Origin: an uncultured Candidatus Cenarchaeum sp. | Lineage (GTDB): Archaea > Thermoproteota > Nitrososphaeria > Nitrososphaerales > Nitrosopumilaceae | DNA length: 64,000 nucleotides | Assembly (NCBI GenBank): GCA_958295735.1 | Contig: OY282369.1 | Location: forward strand, 2,828,983 to 2,892,982 | Reading direction: 5' to 3' | In this document: piece by piece, positions 47,873 through 56,484 of the stretch | Numbering within the stretch: position 1 is the stretch's first letter | Layout: each line of letters starts with the position of its first letter | Notes under the pieces: generated by a model | Database searches by the model: none | Told to the model about the DNA's origin: nothing | What the model saw: the letters and a program-made list of their open reading frames with translations, nothing else | Made by a program: the position numbers and the translations under genes

Positions 47873-48690
47873 GGCTCGGACGGCGGAGGCGCCCGCGGCC
47901 GGCATGCGGGCCGTACGGGGCCGCCCACGCGCCGGCCGCGTGCACGAAAACCGCTCCGCCGATCCGGAACCGCGCCCGGGGAGCGGGGGTTGCTTGCCCC
48001 GCGCGGCGGGCCGGCCGCGCGATCCCGAAACCAATTCGCATCCCGGCCGGCAGGATGCGCCTCCCCGGCGGGCGCCTTCAACCGCCCGCCCCCTTTCGGG
48101 CATCCGCGAGAACGCCCCGGCGGGCGCCGCCGGCGCGCCCCGGTCCGGGGAGCCGCGGGGCCTGCCGCGGCCGCGCCGCCGCGCGAACCCGCCCGTCCCG
48201 CCGGACCGCCGCATCTTGCCCGATCCCGCCGCGGGGCCCGCCCGGCCTGCCGTCGGCCCCGGGATGCCCCGCGGCCGGCCCGGCGATCCTCCTCCGGGAC
48301 TCCGCCCGGCCGCGCTTCCGGTTCTCCGCCTTGCCGGCGCGGGACACGGACCAGCGGCCGGCCGCTGCGGGGGAGGGCCCGCCGCCCCCGGCCGCGGCCC
48401 TCCGGGGCACCCCCGGGGCGCGCTTCCGCGCGGCCTCCGCTGACGCGCCGTCCCGGCACGCCGCGGACCGCTTCCCGCGGGGGAGCGGCTTGCGGCGGGC
48501 GCGCCGCACGGCGCCGGGGTGCGCGCTCCCGCGCGCGGCCCGCTCGCGCTTCCCGCCCTTTCCCGGACGACGCGCCACCGCCCCCCTCCCCGGCACGCGG
48601 CGGCGCGGCGCGCGCCCCCGCCGGGGCGGCCCGGGAGCGCGGCGGGAAGGGGAGGCGTGCGCGTGCCGGCGCGCGGACTGGCCGGCGCGG
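47873..48690. other. GC-rich spacer without a supported gene
   Basis: Near 47940-48010 a degenerate relative of the 40000-40060 region is seen (GCCGATCCGGAACCGCGCCC and GGGGGTTGCT). The rest is low-complexity with open frames on both strands. Confidence 0.45.
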
Positions 48691-48692
48691 AA

Positions 48693-48700
48693 CATTTTTT
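48693..48700 (+). promoter_or_regulatory. T-rich promoter-like box of the nuclease cassette
   Basis: CATTTTTT is an AT-rich island. Its first T (48695) is 29 nt before the ATG at 48724, the usual leaderless spacing here. A near copy occurs at 46034. Confidence 0.45.
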
Positions 48701-48723
48701 GCCGCGCGCTGCGGGGGCGGGCA

Positions 48724-49002
48724 ATGGCGGCGACGGATCGGGGCAAGGGGGCTCGGCGCGGAGCGGGGCCCAAGGATGCGGGGAGCCGCGCCCGGCCCGC
48801 GGCGGCGATTCCGGGCCGCGGAACCCGCGGGATCGGCGGGGACGGAACGGGGATCCGGCCTGGCGGCGGGGGAAGTGGCCGGCGGGACGGGCCCGCGCGC
48901 GGGAGGCGGGGGGCGGCGGCATCCGCCCTGCCCGGGATCGAGCCCGCGCCCGGCCGCGGGGCATCGCGGCCGATCCCGCGCCCTGACCGCGGGGGGATCT
49001 GA
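48724..49002 (+). CDS. Small Gly/Arg-rich protein, first gene of the nuclease cassette
   Basis: 92 residues starting MAATDRGKGARRGAGPKDAG and ending RPDRGGI. It is basic, low-complexity and has no recognised domain. Support comes from the leaderless promoter spacing and from its TGA (49000-49002), which directly abuts the GTG start of the next gene, as in an operon. Against it, such open frames arise easily at this GC content. If not translated, the same region would be a long leader for the next gene, which lacks its own TATA-like box. Confidence 0.3.
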   Translation: MAATDRGKGARRGAGPKDAGSRARPAAAIPGRGTRGIGGDGTGIRPGGGGSGRRDGPARGRRGAAASALPGIEPAPGRGASRPIPRPDRGGI

Positions 49003-50097
49003 GTGCGGGCGGGCAGCGTAACCGTGGGCAGCAGGCTCCCCAGGGTGGGGACGAGGACGGAGCTCGTGGACGCCCTGGAGGACATGATCGTGCAGCGGGA
49101 AAACGTGGACGGCGGGCACCCGCCGGGGGGCGCGTTGCGCGGGCTCAAAACCTACGTGCTGGAATCCGACCGGGATTTTCCGAGGCGGTTCGGGTCGAGC
49201 TGCATGCAGTGCGAGGTGGAAGACACGGGGCTCGACGCCGTGAAGATCCTGCGCGCGCGAAGGTGCGGGGCCGCCACCGAGTTTTTCCTCGACATGGAGG
49301 ACAGGCGGTTTCCGTTGCTCCACACCAACGGCAGATCCGGGGACACCGACGGGATCGTGGGCGAGCTGGCGGGGGACGACTTCCACACGTTCGACAACAT
49401 CTGGCTGCACTCCGCCATGCTGGAGCGGCTCGCCCGCATGCCGGGCAACTCCTCCGTGGGCCTCGGCGCGCCGCGCCGGGGCGGACTCCTGCAGGCGGAG
49501 GGGGGCAACGGCGCGGCGGCCGGAGGCCAGGACCAGGGCGCCGCGGATGCGGGGCCGCGGGCAGACGCGGCGGCGCGCGGCGGCGCGCGGATCGCGCGGG
49601 GATCCGGGGCCGATCCCCGCGGCTTCGTGCAGGACGACGTGCGCAGCAACGGGCGCTTCGCGGTAAGGCGCGGAGAATCCGTGCGGGAACACCTGCGCCT
49701 GATCGACATGTGCAGGAAAGAGTACGCGGGGGCCGTGGCCGCCGTGGAGAAGCGGCGCATCGGGGTCGACAAGAGGGACGGCGTGATGCGCGTGGTGGGG
49801 GGGCAGTTCGACTTCCAATTCGGCCGAAGCATCGAGGACCTGGACGCGTTCATAAGCTGGATGTTCAGCTCGACCCCGCCGTTCATGATGTGGGGGACGA
49901 AATTCGCCATCCGAGAGAACTACTTCGGGGTCATCGCGGCCGACCTGCACGCGGGGGCCCGCATGCATTTCGACATCGCGCCCGACCTGATGCGGGTGTA
50001 CCTCTACATGCGCGGCTGCGGGAACACAGTGCTGCGCCTGCTCACCAACCTCCAGCTGCACCACGATGCCGGCACCACGTGCAGGCAGATAGGCTGA
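49003..50097 (+). CDS. Unrecognised 364-residue protein of the nuclease cassette
   Basis: The GTG at 49003 follows the upstream stop without a gap; a later ATG at 49084 is an alternative. The protein is not low-complexity: it has folded-looking segments such as CMQCEVEDTG, ATEFFLDMEDRRFPLLHTNG, DDFHTFDNIWLHSAMLERLA and a C-terminal half with GGQFDFQFGRSIEDLDAFIS and MMWGTKFAIRENYFGVIAAD. A Gly/Ala-rich linker lies at about residues 155-205, perhaps joining two domains. I do not recognise the family. It ends one base before the TTG that starts the PD-(D/E)xK gene, so the two are probably co-translated and work together. Confidence 0.7.
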   Translation: MRAGSVTVGSRLPRVGTRTELVDALEDMIVQRENVDGGHPPGGALRGLKTYVLESDRDFPRRFGSSCMQCEVEDTGLDAVKILRARRCGAATEFFLDMEDRRFPLLHTNGRSGDTDGIVGELAGDDFHTFDNIWLHSAMLERLARMPGNSSVGLGAPRRGGLLQAEGGNGAAAGGQDQGAADAGPRADAAARGGARIARGSGADPRGFVQDDVRSNGRFAVRRGESVREHLRLIDMCRKEYAGAVAAVEKRRIGVDKRDGVMRVVGGQFDFQFGRSIEDLDAFISWMFSSTPPFMMWGTKFAIRENYFGVIAADLHAGARMHFDIAPDLMRVYLYMRGCGNTVLRLLTNLQLHHDAGTTCRQIG

Positions 50098-50098
50098 G

Positions 50099-50959
50099 TT
50101 GCCCGCCGGCGATCACACCCGCCTGATGAACATGTTCATGGGGCTCTGCGCGGGCACGCCGCAGTGGCCCAGCATATTTTTGGAACTGGGATACAGCATC
50201 CGGCTTGTCGAGCCCGTCATAAGCACGGATACGGCGCAAAAGGTGAACCCCGACGTGGTGGCCGCATCCGAAACCCACTCCCACGCCATTGTTGCCGAGT
50301 GCAAGAGCGGGAAAAACATAGACGCGCGGCAGGACAAGAAATACTTGGAACTGGATCCGAAGCATCTCGCGCACCACGTCAAGGTTCGCCTCGGGGACAA
50401 ACTGAGGCACGCCTGCTGCTATGTCGACACCGCGGACAACCACGGCCGCCTGGCGCCGCACACGAGCCTTCCGTTCATCACGTTCGGGCGCCAATCCGTG
50501 CAGGGACGCGGCAGTTTCGGCCTGGCCCAGCTGGACGAGAAGCTGTCCGCCGCAACAACCCTGCAGGACGCGCTGGAGCCCAGCGGCCTTTACCCGTTCG
50601 CGCCGGACGAGGACGACTACAAGGCTGCCCCGCACGTGCTCGCAGGGCTGGTCACGTACCTGGCGAACGGGATAGGCGAGACCGGGTTCCGCATCACGGA
50701 TCGCGAGGTGCATAAGGAGATTCTCGAACTGGCGCATCCCTACCACACGCTGATGCACAGCAGGCACAGGACCAGGCTCGTCGGCAAGATCGGGGCGGTC
50801 ATCGGCATGCTCCTGGACGGCGACGAGGAGCTTCGCGAGCAGGCGGCGCGGCTCGAGCAGGGAGCGGACCCGTCCGCGGCGCATAACACCCGCGAGGCGT
50901 GCGGGCGCCTGCTTGAAGAGTACTGGAAGCGTGAGGAGACGGGCAACCTTCCGCGGTAG
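50099..50959 (+). CDS. PD-(D/E)xK nuclease-like protein
   Basis: 286 residues if the TTG at 50099 is used; in-frame ATGs a few codons later (MNMFMG) are alternatives. Residues 50-80 carry a restriction-endonuclease-like core: NPDVVAAS with D52, then AIVAECKSGKN with E67-x-K69 and a downstream Q78, after an N-terminal helix. This is the usual order of PD-(D/E)xK nucleases. The rest (RLGDKLRHACCYVD, then a helical C-terminus with LVGKIGAVIGMLLDGDEELR) is not recognised. The gene is adjacent to and probably coupled with the 364-residue gene. A DNA-cleaving defence or recombination role is inferred; a non-catalytic domain of this fold is possible. Confidence 0.65.
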   Translation: MPAGDHTRLMNMFMGLCAGTPQWPSIFLELGYSIRLVEPVISTDTAQKVNPDVVAASETHSHAIVAECKSGKNIDARQDKKYLELDPKHLAHHVKVRLGDKLRHACCYVDTADNHGRLAPHTSLPFITFGRQSVQGRGSFGLAQLDEKLSAATTLQDALEPSGLYPFAPDEDDYKAAPHVLAGLVTYLANGIGETGFRITDREVHKEILELAHPYHTLMHSRHRTRLVGKIGAVIGMLLDGDEELREQAARLEQGADPSAAHNTREACGRLLEEYWKREETGNLPR

Positions 50960-51138
50960 ATTCGGAAGGGGGCGCCCTTGGAACGGCCCGCCGTGCGGCA
51001 GCGGGGCCGCCGCGCGCGCCGGGCGAGATGCCGCGCCTCCCCCGCGCCGCCGCGCGCGGGGCGGAGAGGCTTCCGGACACGGCGGGTTGCTCCGCGGGAG
51101 GGCCGCCCGCTCGTTCGCGGAGGCCGGCACCGCGCGCC

Positions 51139-51752
51139 GCCGCCCCGCCGCGTACGAGGCCGCGCGCGTACTGGGCGGCGCCTTGGCGCTGGCCGGGGGC
51201 GACGCGTCCGGGGCGGGGGCGCACATTATGGAGGCGGCCGCCCTGGACGGCGGCCCGCTCGGGCGCATCGCGCTGGACGGGAACGGGGACCTGCGGCTGC
51301 CGGTAACGTACGGCGTGTGGTCGGTCTCGGGCGCGCCGGCGGGATGGGAGCGCGCCCCGGAACTGCTCCGCGGGATGGACAGGTGCGGGATTGCCCTGGA
51401 AAAGTCGGCGCTCGCCCTGCCCAGCCTGGCCCCGGGGCGGGCGAGCGGGCAGGCGCGGCAGACCGTGACCAACACGGGGACCGTCCCGATGCCCGCGGTC
51501 TCCGTCTCCGCCACGGACTGGGCGCTGCACGGGCTGGACGGCTCCCCGTCCGGGGCGGCGCTGCCGTTCTCGCTCACGGAGATGTCGGTGGACTCGGCCG
51601 GGTTCGCCCCGCTGGCGGCGGGCACGGCCATACGGGCCGGGACGCCGGCGGGCGGCAGCGTGGGAGTCGACTTCCGGCTGGACTTGACGGGGGTGCCAGA
51701 ACTCGATGCCGCGTACGTCGCGCAGACCGTCACGTACGGGATCGACTGCTAG
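51139..51752 (+). pseudogene. 3'-end fragment of a giant surface-protein gene
   Basis: An uninterrupted frame encodes AYEAARVLGGALALAGGDAS, then GPLGRIALDGNGDLRLPVTY and the complete terminal beta domain ending GIDC plus TAG. It closely matches the last 205 residues of the giant protein ending at 37693. There is no NHL or Ig region and no start upstream; 51000-51138 is decayed. It is the best-preserved of three fragments and could act as a donor in gene conversion (inference). Confidence 0.8.
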
Positions 51753-51976
51753 CCGGCGCGGGCCGGCGGCCCCCGCCCCGCGGGCGAATCCGGATCGACG
51801 AGAGCGGCCCCGCGCGCCGGCCGGCGCCGAACGTCAAACGCGCGTCCCGCGGCGTGGCGGCGCGGTGGGGCCGAAGCGGCGGCGCGCCGCGGCCCGGAAC
51901 GGTGGGGCGGGGAACGGGATCGGGCTCCCGCGGCTGCCGGCGGGCGGCGGGCGCGATGCGGCGCGCGCCGCGATGG

Positions 51977-52098
51977 CCGGCCGCCGCCTCCCCGAGACGT
52001 ACGCGGGGCCCGGGCAGGGGCAGTTCGGCCGCCTGCTGGAAGAGTCCCCCGCGGAGACGGAGCGCCCGGGCTCGGCCGCGCCGCTAGTCGACGGCCGG
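51977..52098 (+). pseudogene. Remnant of the transposase-like N-terminus
   Basis: Colinear with 47620-47735: CCGCCGCCTCCCCGAGACGT, then CAGTTCGGCCGCCTGCTGGA and GACGGC. The reading ETYAGPGQGQFGRLLEESPA parallels EYTGLETEEFDRLLEKFAAT. Decayed. Confidence 0.5.
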
Positions 52099-52499
52099 AC
52101 CTGCATGCCGTGGGTGCTGAGCCGATCCCGGGCGCGCCGGCGGGGCGGGCGCGCCCGGGACGGCGCCGGAAAAGCCGCCGCCCGGCGCGGGCGGAGCCCC
52201 GGGACGCGCGGCCCCGCGCCGATCGCGCGATCCCAAGGGCGGCCCCCCAGATTTACCGCGCGCGATGCCGCCCTCCCGCCCGTCGCGGCCCCGGGCGGCG
52301 GCATCGGGAACGCCGGGGCGAGCGCCCCCCGCCCCGGGGACGCGCGCCTCCCGTCGCAGCCGTGCCGCTCGATCAGCCCGGCCGCCGGATCGGCCGGTCC
52401 CGGCGGGCGGGATGCGCCTCCGGGGCCCGCCCGCGGCGCGGCGCGCCGGCGGGTCCGGGCGGGCCGCGCCGCATCTCCCCGCGGGGCCGCTCCGGCCCG
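52099..52499. other. GC-rich spacer, no gene supported
   Basis: Low-complexity open frames on both strands; nothing recognised. The minus-strand frame from the transposase remnant at 52500 runs through it without family similarity. Confidence 0.4.
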
Positions 52500-52727
52500 C
52501 CGGACGGTAGGAACGGCACCCCCATCTCCGGGTTCTTTTCCTGGTACTTTCTGGCCTTCTCGGACTCGTGCCGCGCCGCGTCGTCCACGATCAGCAGCGC
52601 CACTTCGGGGTACTTTCTGCGCGCCCGATCCAAGCAATTGGCGAAGCGCGCCCCGCCGAACTCGTCGCACGTGCGCATCATCCTAGTGCCGTTGTCCGCG
52701 ATGCTGCCGTACGCCACCGCCTTGTCC
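52500..52727 (-). pseudogene. C-terminal part of IS630-type transposase C, split by element A
   Basis: The minus frame reads RDKAVAYGSIADNGTRMMRT, then KYPEVALLIVDDAARHESEK and GVPFLPSGGPE, where similarity ends. This matches the second half of an IS630 DDE domain (second catalytic Asp in IVDDA). The PELNP-Glu region is lost. When element A (52730-55653) and one CG are removed, this joins in frame to the N-terminal part at 55656: GQGYR followed by DKAVAYGS. Confidence 0.75.
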
Positions 52728-52808
52728 CGTAGTAAATCCAACTAATAAGGAATGGAAAAATCAATACTTTTTTAAGTACGACGTTTGGACCCTAGCACGG
52801 TCAACACG

Positions 52809-53696
52809 ATGAATGCCGACGAATCTTCGATACCAACAGGCGATAAATTCCTGGCCGGCACGTCCTCGAATCGCCTGAAAAAGATGCAAAAGGCAGAGAA
52901 GGATCCCAAAGCCGCGGTCAGGCTGATAGCGTACAACCTGCGCAAGGACGGCATGACGATACAGCAGATAGCGGACTCGCTCAAAAGATCGTACTCGACC
53001 GTCCGCAACTGGCTCGTGCGCGCCGTCCAGTCGGGCGTCGACGGCCGGCACAGCATCCCCCAGAAAGGCGCGCCGAACAAGCTCAGCCCGGGGCAGCAGG
53101 GGCAGCTGCACGCGGACCTGGTGGCGGGCCCGCGCGCCTGCGGGTTCGAGTCGGGGGCGTGGACGGTGCCGCTGCTCATGCGGCACGTCAAGAAAAAGTT
53201 CGGCGTGGCGTACGCCCGCTCCAGCATGTACGTCGTCCTGCACAGGCTGGGCTTTTCGTGCAGGAAGCCCAGGCCAAAGCACCCGAAATCGGCCTCGACC
53301 CGCCAGAAAAACGCGTTCAAAAAAAAAGTTGAGGCCGCGGCCGCCGCGAACCCGGACCACAAGAAGTTCGCGATAGACGGGGCGTGGTTCATCGCCGGCT
53401 GGAACATCCAATACGCGTGGTACCTCAAGGGCCTGCCCATCTCGTGCCCGATCAGCCTGTCGCGCGAAAGGGTCTACATGCTGGGCGCCCTGCACAGCGG
53501 CGGTTTCGACTCCGAGTTCTACGGAAAGATGGACACCGCCGCGATCATAGACATGCTGAGCTACCTGCACAAGCGCTACGGCAAGTCGATCGTGGTCCTC
53601 GACAACGCCAGCTACCACAAATCCGCGGGGGTCAAGAAGTTCGTCGACTCGCTCGGCGGGGACATGATCCTCATGTATAGCCACGGAAATAAGTAA
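52809..53696 (+). pseudogene. Element A transposase, 5' part (IS630 family)
   Basis: The ATG at 52809 is preferred over an upstream in-frame TTG at 52785. The N-terminus has a helix-turn-helix (GMTIQQIADSLKRSYSTVRN). The DDE domain then starts with AIDGAWF (first Asp) and IVVLDNASYHKSAG (second Asp). The frame is cut at 53677 within LMY by element B and ends after six foreign codons (SHGNK and stop) read from B's terminal repeat. The missing end, with the catalytic Glu, is at 55302-55473; together they would give about 346 residues. Non-functional as it stands. Confidence 0.85.
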
Positions 53697-53997
53697 CTGA
53701 GCTGGTCTTCGGCGGCGGAATAAGTAATTGAGCTAGTCTGGGAGCCGATTCGGGCCGCTTTTCGCGGGCGCCTCGCCCCGAGTCGCGAGGGATCAAATTG
53801 CGCAATAATTAGGAAAAAACGCCCGGCCGATCCGGAACGTTCATTTAGATTGTTTTCGAGGGCACGGCATGCTGACCCGCGCGGAGCTCATGCACGCCCT
53901 CGTGACGGAAAAGGATCCCCGCGAGAGGACGAGGATCCACGGAATCTGCAGGATCGTGATCGAGAAGGAAAGCTACAGGGAAGTCGCGAGGATCATG
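53678..53997 (+). mobile_element. IS630-type element B, truncated first copy (5' 320 bp)
   Basis: This matches the first 320 bp of the full copy at 54000 with very few differences. It begins TAGCCACGGAAATAAG directly after TA at 53676-53677 in the element A gene, and ends at GATCATG before TA at 53998-53999, where the second copy begins. Confidence 0.9.
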
Positions 53998-54018
53998 TAT
54001 AGCCACGGAAATAAGTAA
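53869..54018 (+). pseudogene. Element B transposase, truncated copy
   Basis: Begins MLTRAELMHALVTEKDPRER as in the full gene at 54191. After 43 codons it reads into the next copy's terminal repeat, ending MYSHGNK and stop. The same fused ending is made at 53696. Only the start of the HTH region is left. Confidence 0.85.
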
Positions 54019-55299
54019 CTGAGCTGGTCTTCGGCGGCGGAATAAGTAATTGAGCTAGTCTGGGGGCTGATTCGGGCCGTTTTTCGCGGGTGCCTCGCCC
54101 CTAGTCGCGAGGGATCAAATTGCGCAATAATTAGGAAAAAACGCCCGGCCGATCCGGAACGTTCATTTAGATTGTTTTCGAGGGCACGGCATGCTGACCC
54201 GCGCGGAGCTCATGCACGCCCTCGTGACGGAAAAGGATCCCCGCAAGAGGACGAGGATCCACGGAATCTGCAGGATCGTGATCGAGAAGGAAAGCTACAG
54301 GGAAGTCGCGAGGATCATGTACAAGTCGTACAACACGATCAGGGCGTGGCACGAGCGCTACCTGCGGGAAGGGCTCAAGGGCCTTAGCGATCGCCCCCGC
54401 CCCGGCCGCCCGCCCAAGATAACAAACCGGAAGCTCACCGAATTCATGGAAGAGGGGGACACGCTGTCCAGGTTCCCGAAGCTGCTCGCGGAGAAGGTGA
54501 AGGAGAAGACCGGCATCGCGTACAGCGAGGGGGCGGTGCGCCGCAAGCTGCGCGACGGCGGCTATTCCCCCAAGGTCCCCGAGCCGGTGCACGCCAGGAG
54601 GGAGTCGGTCGAAAACGTAGCAAAGTGGCAAAAATGGCTGAAACATTGGCTCCAAAAGGCGGAAAACGACGGATTTCTGCCGTTCGTGGTGGACGAGAGC
54701 AGCCTGCTGCACGACTACCAGCCCAGGCGGAGCTTGTGGACGCTGGTCGGGAAGCGGGCCTACGAGTGGTACACGGGGAACCACACGCGCAGGATGATCT
54801 TCGGGGCGCTGTCCATGAACGGCGACCAGGTGTTCATGAACGCGCAGAGGTTCGACACGGAGACGACGATCAAGTTCTTCAGGCGCGTGACGGCACGGCA
54901 CGGCCCGGCGGCGCTGCTCGTGGACAGGGCGACGCCGCACCGATCGATCGGCACGAACGAGTTCGTAAAGGACAACGAGGGACTCGTGCGCATCGGGTAC
55001 TTCCCCACCGGGTGGCCCGAACTCAACCCGGTCGAATCCTGCTGGAACACGCTCAAGCGGCAGCCGCACGCGCACCAGGTCTACCCGACGGTGGACGCGA
55101 GGATCGCGAAGTCGATGGAATACCTGAGGACGCACCGGTTCCACCTGGACGTCACGCGGTTTCTGTTCAGGGAGCCCGTCGCGAAGATCATCTGACGGCG
55201 CCGCGCGCGGTCGGGCCCCGCGCGTGCCGGCGCGCCGCGTCCGCAAAAACAACCCGAATGAACGCCCGCGATTAGCTCAGTTACTTATTTACGCGGCTA
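54000..55299 (+). mobile_element. IS630-type element B, complete copy (1,300 bp)
   Basis: The left end TAGCCACGGAAATAAGTAAC and the inverted right end TAGCCGCGTAAATAAGTAAC form terminal repeats of about 26 bp with two mismatches. An inner direct repeat of the AATAAGTAA(C/T)TGAGCT part occurs 31 bp later on the left, a likely transposase-binding site. TA flanks it at 53998-53999 and 55300-55301. One intact transposase gene lies inside. Confidence 0.9.
54191..55195 (+). CDS. IS630-family transposase (element B)
   Basis: 334 residues, apparently intact. Residues 1-75 are a helix-turn-helix (SYREVARIMYKSYNTIRAWH) followed by the family GLSDRPRPGRPPK stretch. The DDE catalytic triad is visible: D168 in FVVDESSL, D245 in LLVDRATPHRS and E282 in PELNPVESCW. 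It catalyses cut-and-paste transposition of its own element. The ATG at 54191 has a TTTAG-containing box about 25 nt upstream. It is the only complete transposase of this element in the window; the neighbouring copy at 53869 is truncated. Confidence 0.92.
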   Translation: MLTRAELMHALVTEKDPRKRTRIHGICRIVIEKESYREVARIMYKSYNTIRAWHERYLREGLKGLSDRPRPGRPPKITNRKLTEFMEEGDTLSRFPKLLAEKVKEKTGIAYSEGAVRRKLRDGGYSPKVPEPVHARRESVENVAKWQKWLKHWLQKAENDGFLPFVVDESSLLHDYQPRRSLWTLVGKRAYEWYTGNHTRRMIFGALSMNGDQVFMNAQRFDTETTIKFFRRVTARHGPAALLVDRATPHRSIGTNEFVKDNEGLVRIGYFPTGWPELNPVESCWNTLKRQPHAHQVYPTVDARIAKSMEYLRTHRFHLDVTRFLFREPVAKII

Positions 55300-55301
55300 T
55301 A

Positions 55302-55473
55302 CCTGCCCCCCTACACGCCGGAACTCAACCCCGTGGAGGGGCAGTGGAAGATGTTCCGGAAAGCGACCGCGAACATGCTGCATGACAGCGCGGGCGCGAT
55401 GGAAAAGTCGATGCTGGCCATGCTGCGCAAGGGCGAGGTCAAGATCGCCAAAATGAGTTCTTATTTGTCTTAG
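55302..55473 (+). pseudogene. Element A transposase, 3' part
   Basis: The frame reads LPPYTPELNPVEGQW (catalytic Glu of the DDE triad), then KMFRKATANMLHDSAGAMEK and a stop at 55471-55473. It joins directly to the 5' part at 53677 (LMY + LPPYT) once element B and one TA are removed. Confidence 0.88.
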
Positions 55474-55507
55474 GCGGCGCGTTGCCGCCTCCGGCTTTTT
55501 TTTTTTT
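55473..55507 (+). terminator. Hairpin plus T-run after element A transposase
   Basis: GGCGGC, a five-base loop, GCCGCC, and after a short gap a run of twelve T (55496-55507), immediately after the transposase stop. It resembles an intrinsic or T-rich archaeal terminator. Confidence 0.65.
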
Positions 55508-55655
55508 GGCGATCTGCGGGCGCGCCGGTCGGGGATTTCCCGCCTGCTGGCGTTGCGGGCCCGCTGGCATTCGCGGTGCTGGCAGCGCTGAGAACTAAAC
55601 GTCATGCTTAAAGGGCCGCAGATCTGTTAGTCCGTAAGTAGTTAGATTTACTACG

Positions 55656-56200
55656 GTAGCCCTGCCCCGCCACCTCGATCCTCTTGGCAAGGCTCCACGA
55701 CTCGGCGCCGTTCTTGCCGGCCCCGCTAAATGTTGACTCGCCCACCACGACAATGCGCCTACCGCTCCCTTTCGCGCCAGAAATGGCATCCCATGCGCCT
55801 TTTTGCCGTTTTTTTACGCCGGCCGGGCCGGCCGCGCTGCCCGGCCTGGTCACGGGAGCCTTGCGCGAGAATCCCGCCCCGCGCATGATCGACCTCGCGC
55901 TGACTGCGCCGCAGCGGGCGTGCGGCTTGCGCCTCACTCGCCCGCACGCTCTTCGGCGAGCGCGTCCTTCCCGCTCAGAACGAGCGCGCGCTTTGCCGCC
56001 TCGGCCGGGTCGCACACCGGGCGGCCCCCCTGCCGGGGAAGTCGCGGAGGCCGTCCGCCCCGCCCGCGCGGAATCTTCCGACCCACGACTGCGCCGTGCG
56101 CTGCGTCACGTCCGCAAACGTGGCTACGCCGGATGTGGAAAAGCCCGGCGGCACGCGGCGCGCTGCCGAGATCCTAGCACGCGGCCGGTTGCCTTTCACG
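55656..56200 (-). pseudogene. N-terminal part of IS630-type transposase C
   Basis: On the minus strand near 56000-56130 an HTH region is readable (FADVTQRTAQSWVGRFRAGG, then LRDFPGRG). It shifts frame into GRPVCDPAEAAKRALVLSGK, and another shift leads to RRIVVVGESTFSGAGKNGAE and IEVAGQGYR at 55656. The first catalytic Asp position reads VGES rather than VDES, so it is inactive. It continues in frame into 52727 if element A is removed. It is the oldest layer of the nest. Confidence 0.65.
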
Positions 56201-56484
56201 CCGCGCGGGGCCCCCGCGGGGGTGTTTGCCACGTCCGTGCCAGATCCCCCGAACTTTCGATGCCTAAACCCTTCGGTTTTTAGATCGCGCGAGACGAATT
56301 TGCTGCCAACCTCTGCTAATGTCCCGCCGAGATCGGCATCCGCGCGCGTCTGAAACGCGGTGCTTGATGCGAGATTATCGCCAATCGGCGGCATGGTGGT
56401 GCTGGCCAATCCGCGCTTGCGTCAGCAAACACGCGCAAACTTCAGTCAGCATACCCACATCCCCCAGATCGCGTGTTTTGTGGG
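56201..56484. other. Region between transposase C debris and the PIN gene
   Basis: GC content falls here towards that of the toxin module. A minus-strand frame continues from 56409 but shows no domain before the HTH of transposase C. The outer end of element C is probably in this stretch but I could not fix it. Confidence 0.4.

Larger units (their letters stand above)
52730..55653 (+). mobile_element. IS630-type element A, interrupted by element B
   Basis: The ends are TAGTAAATCCAACTA on the left and, inverted, TAGTAAATCTAACTA on the right. Flanks are CG at 52728-52729 and 55654-55655. Removing element B (53678-55299) and one TA leaves 1,300 bp, the same length as element B. It carries one transposase gene, now in two parts, and a hairpin plus T-run after it. 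It is inserted in the minus-strand transposase gene C. Confidence 0.85.

Noticed and set aside
52730-52732. TA next to element A as its target duplication
   Set aside because: Using TA leaves the interrupted transposase gene C out of frame by one base. Using CG, with the element running from TAG to CTA, restores it exactly.
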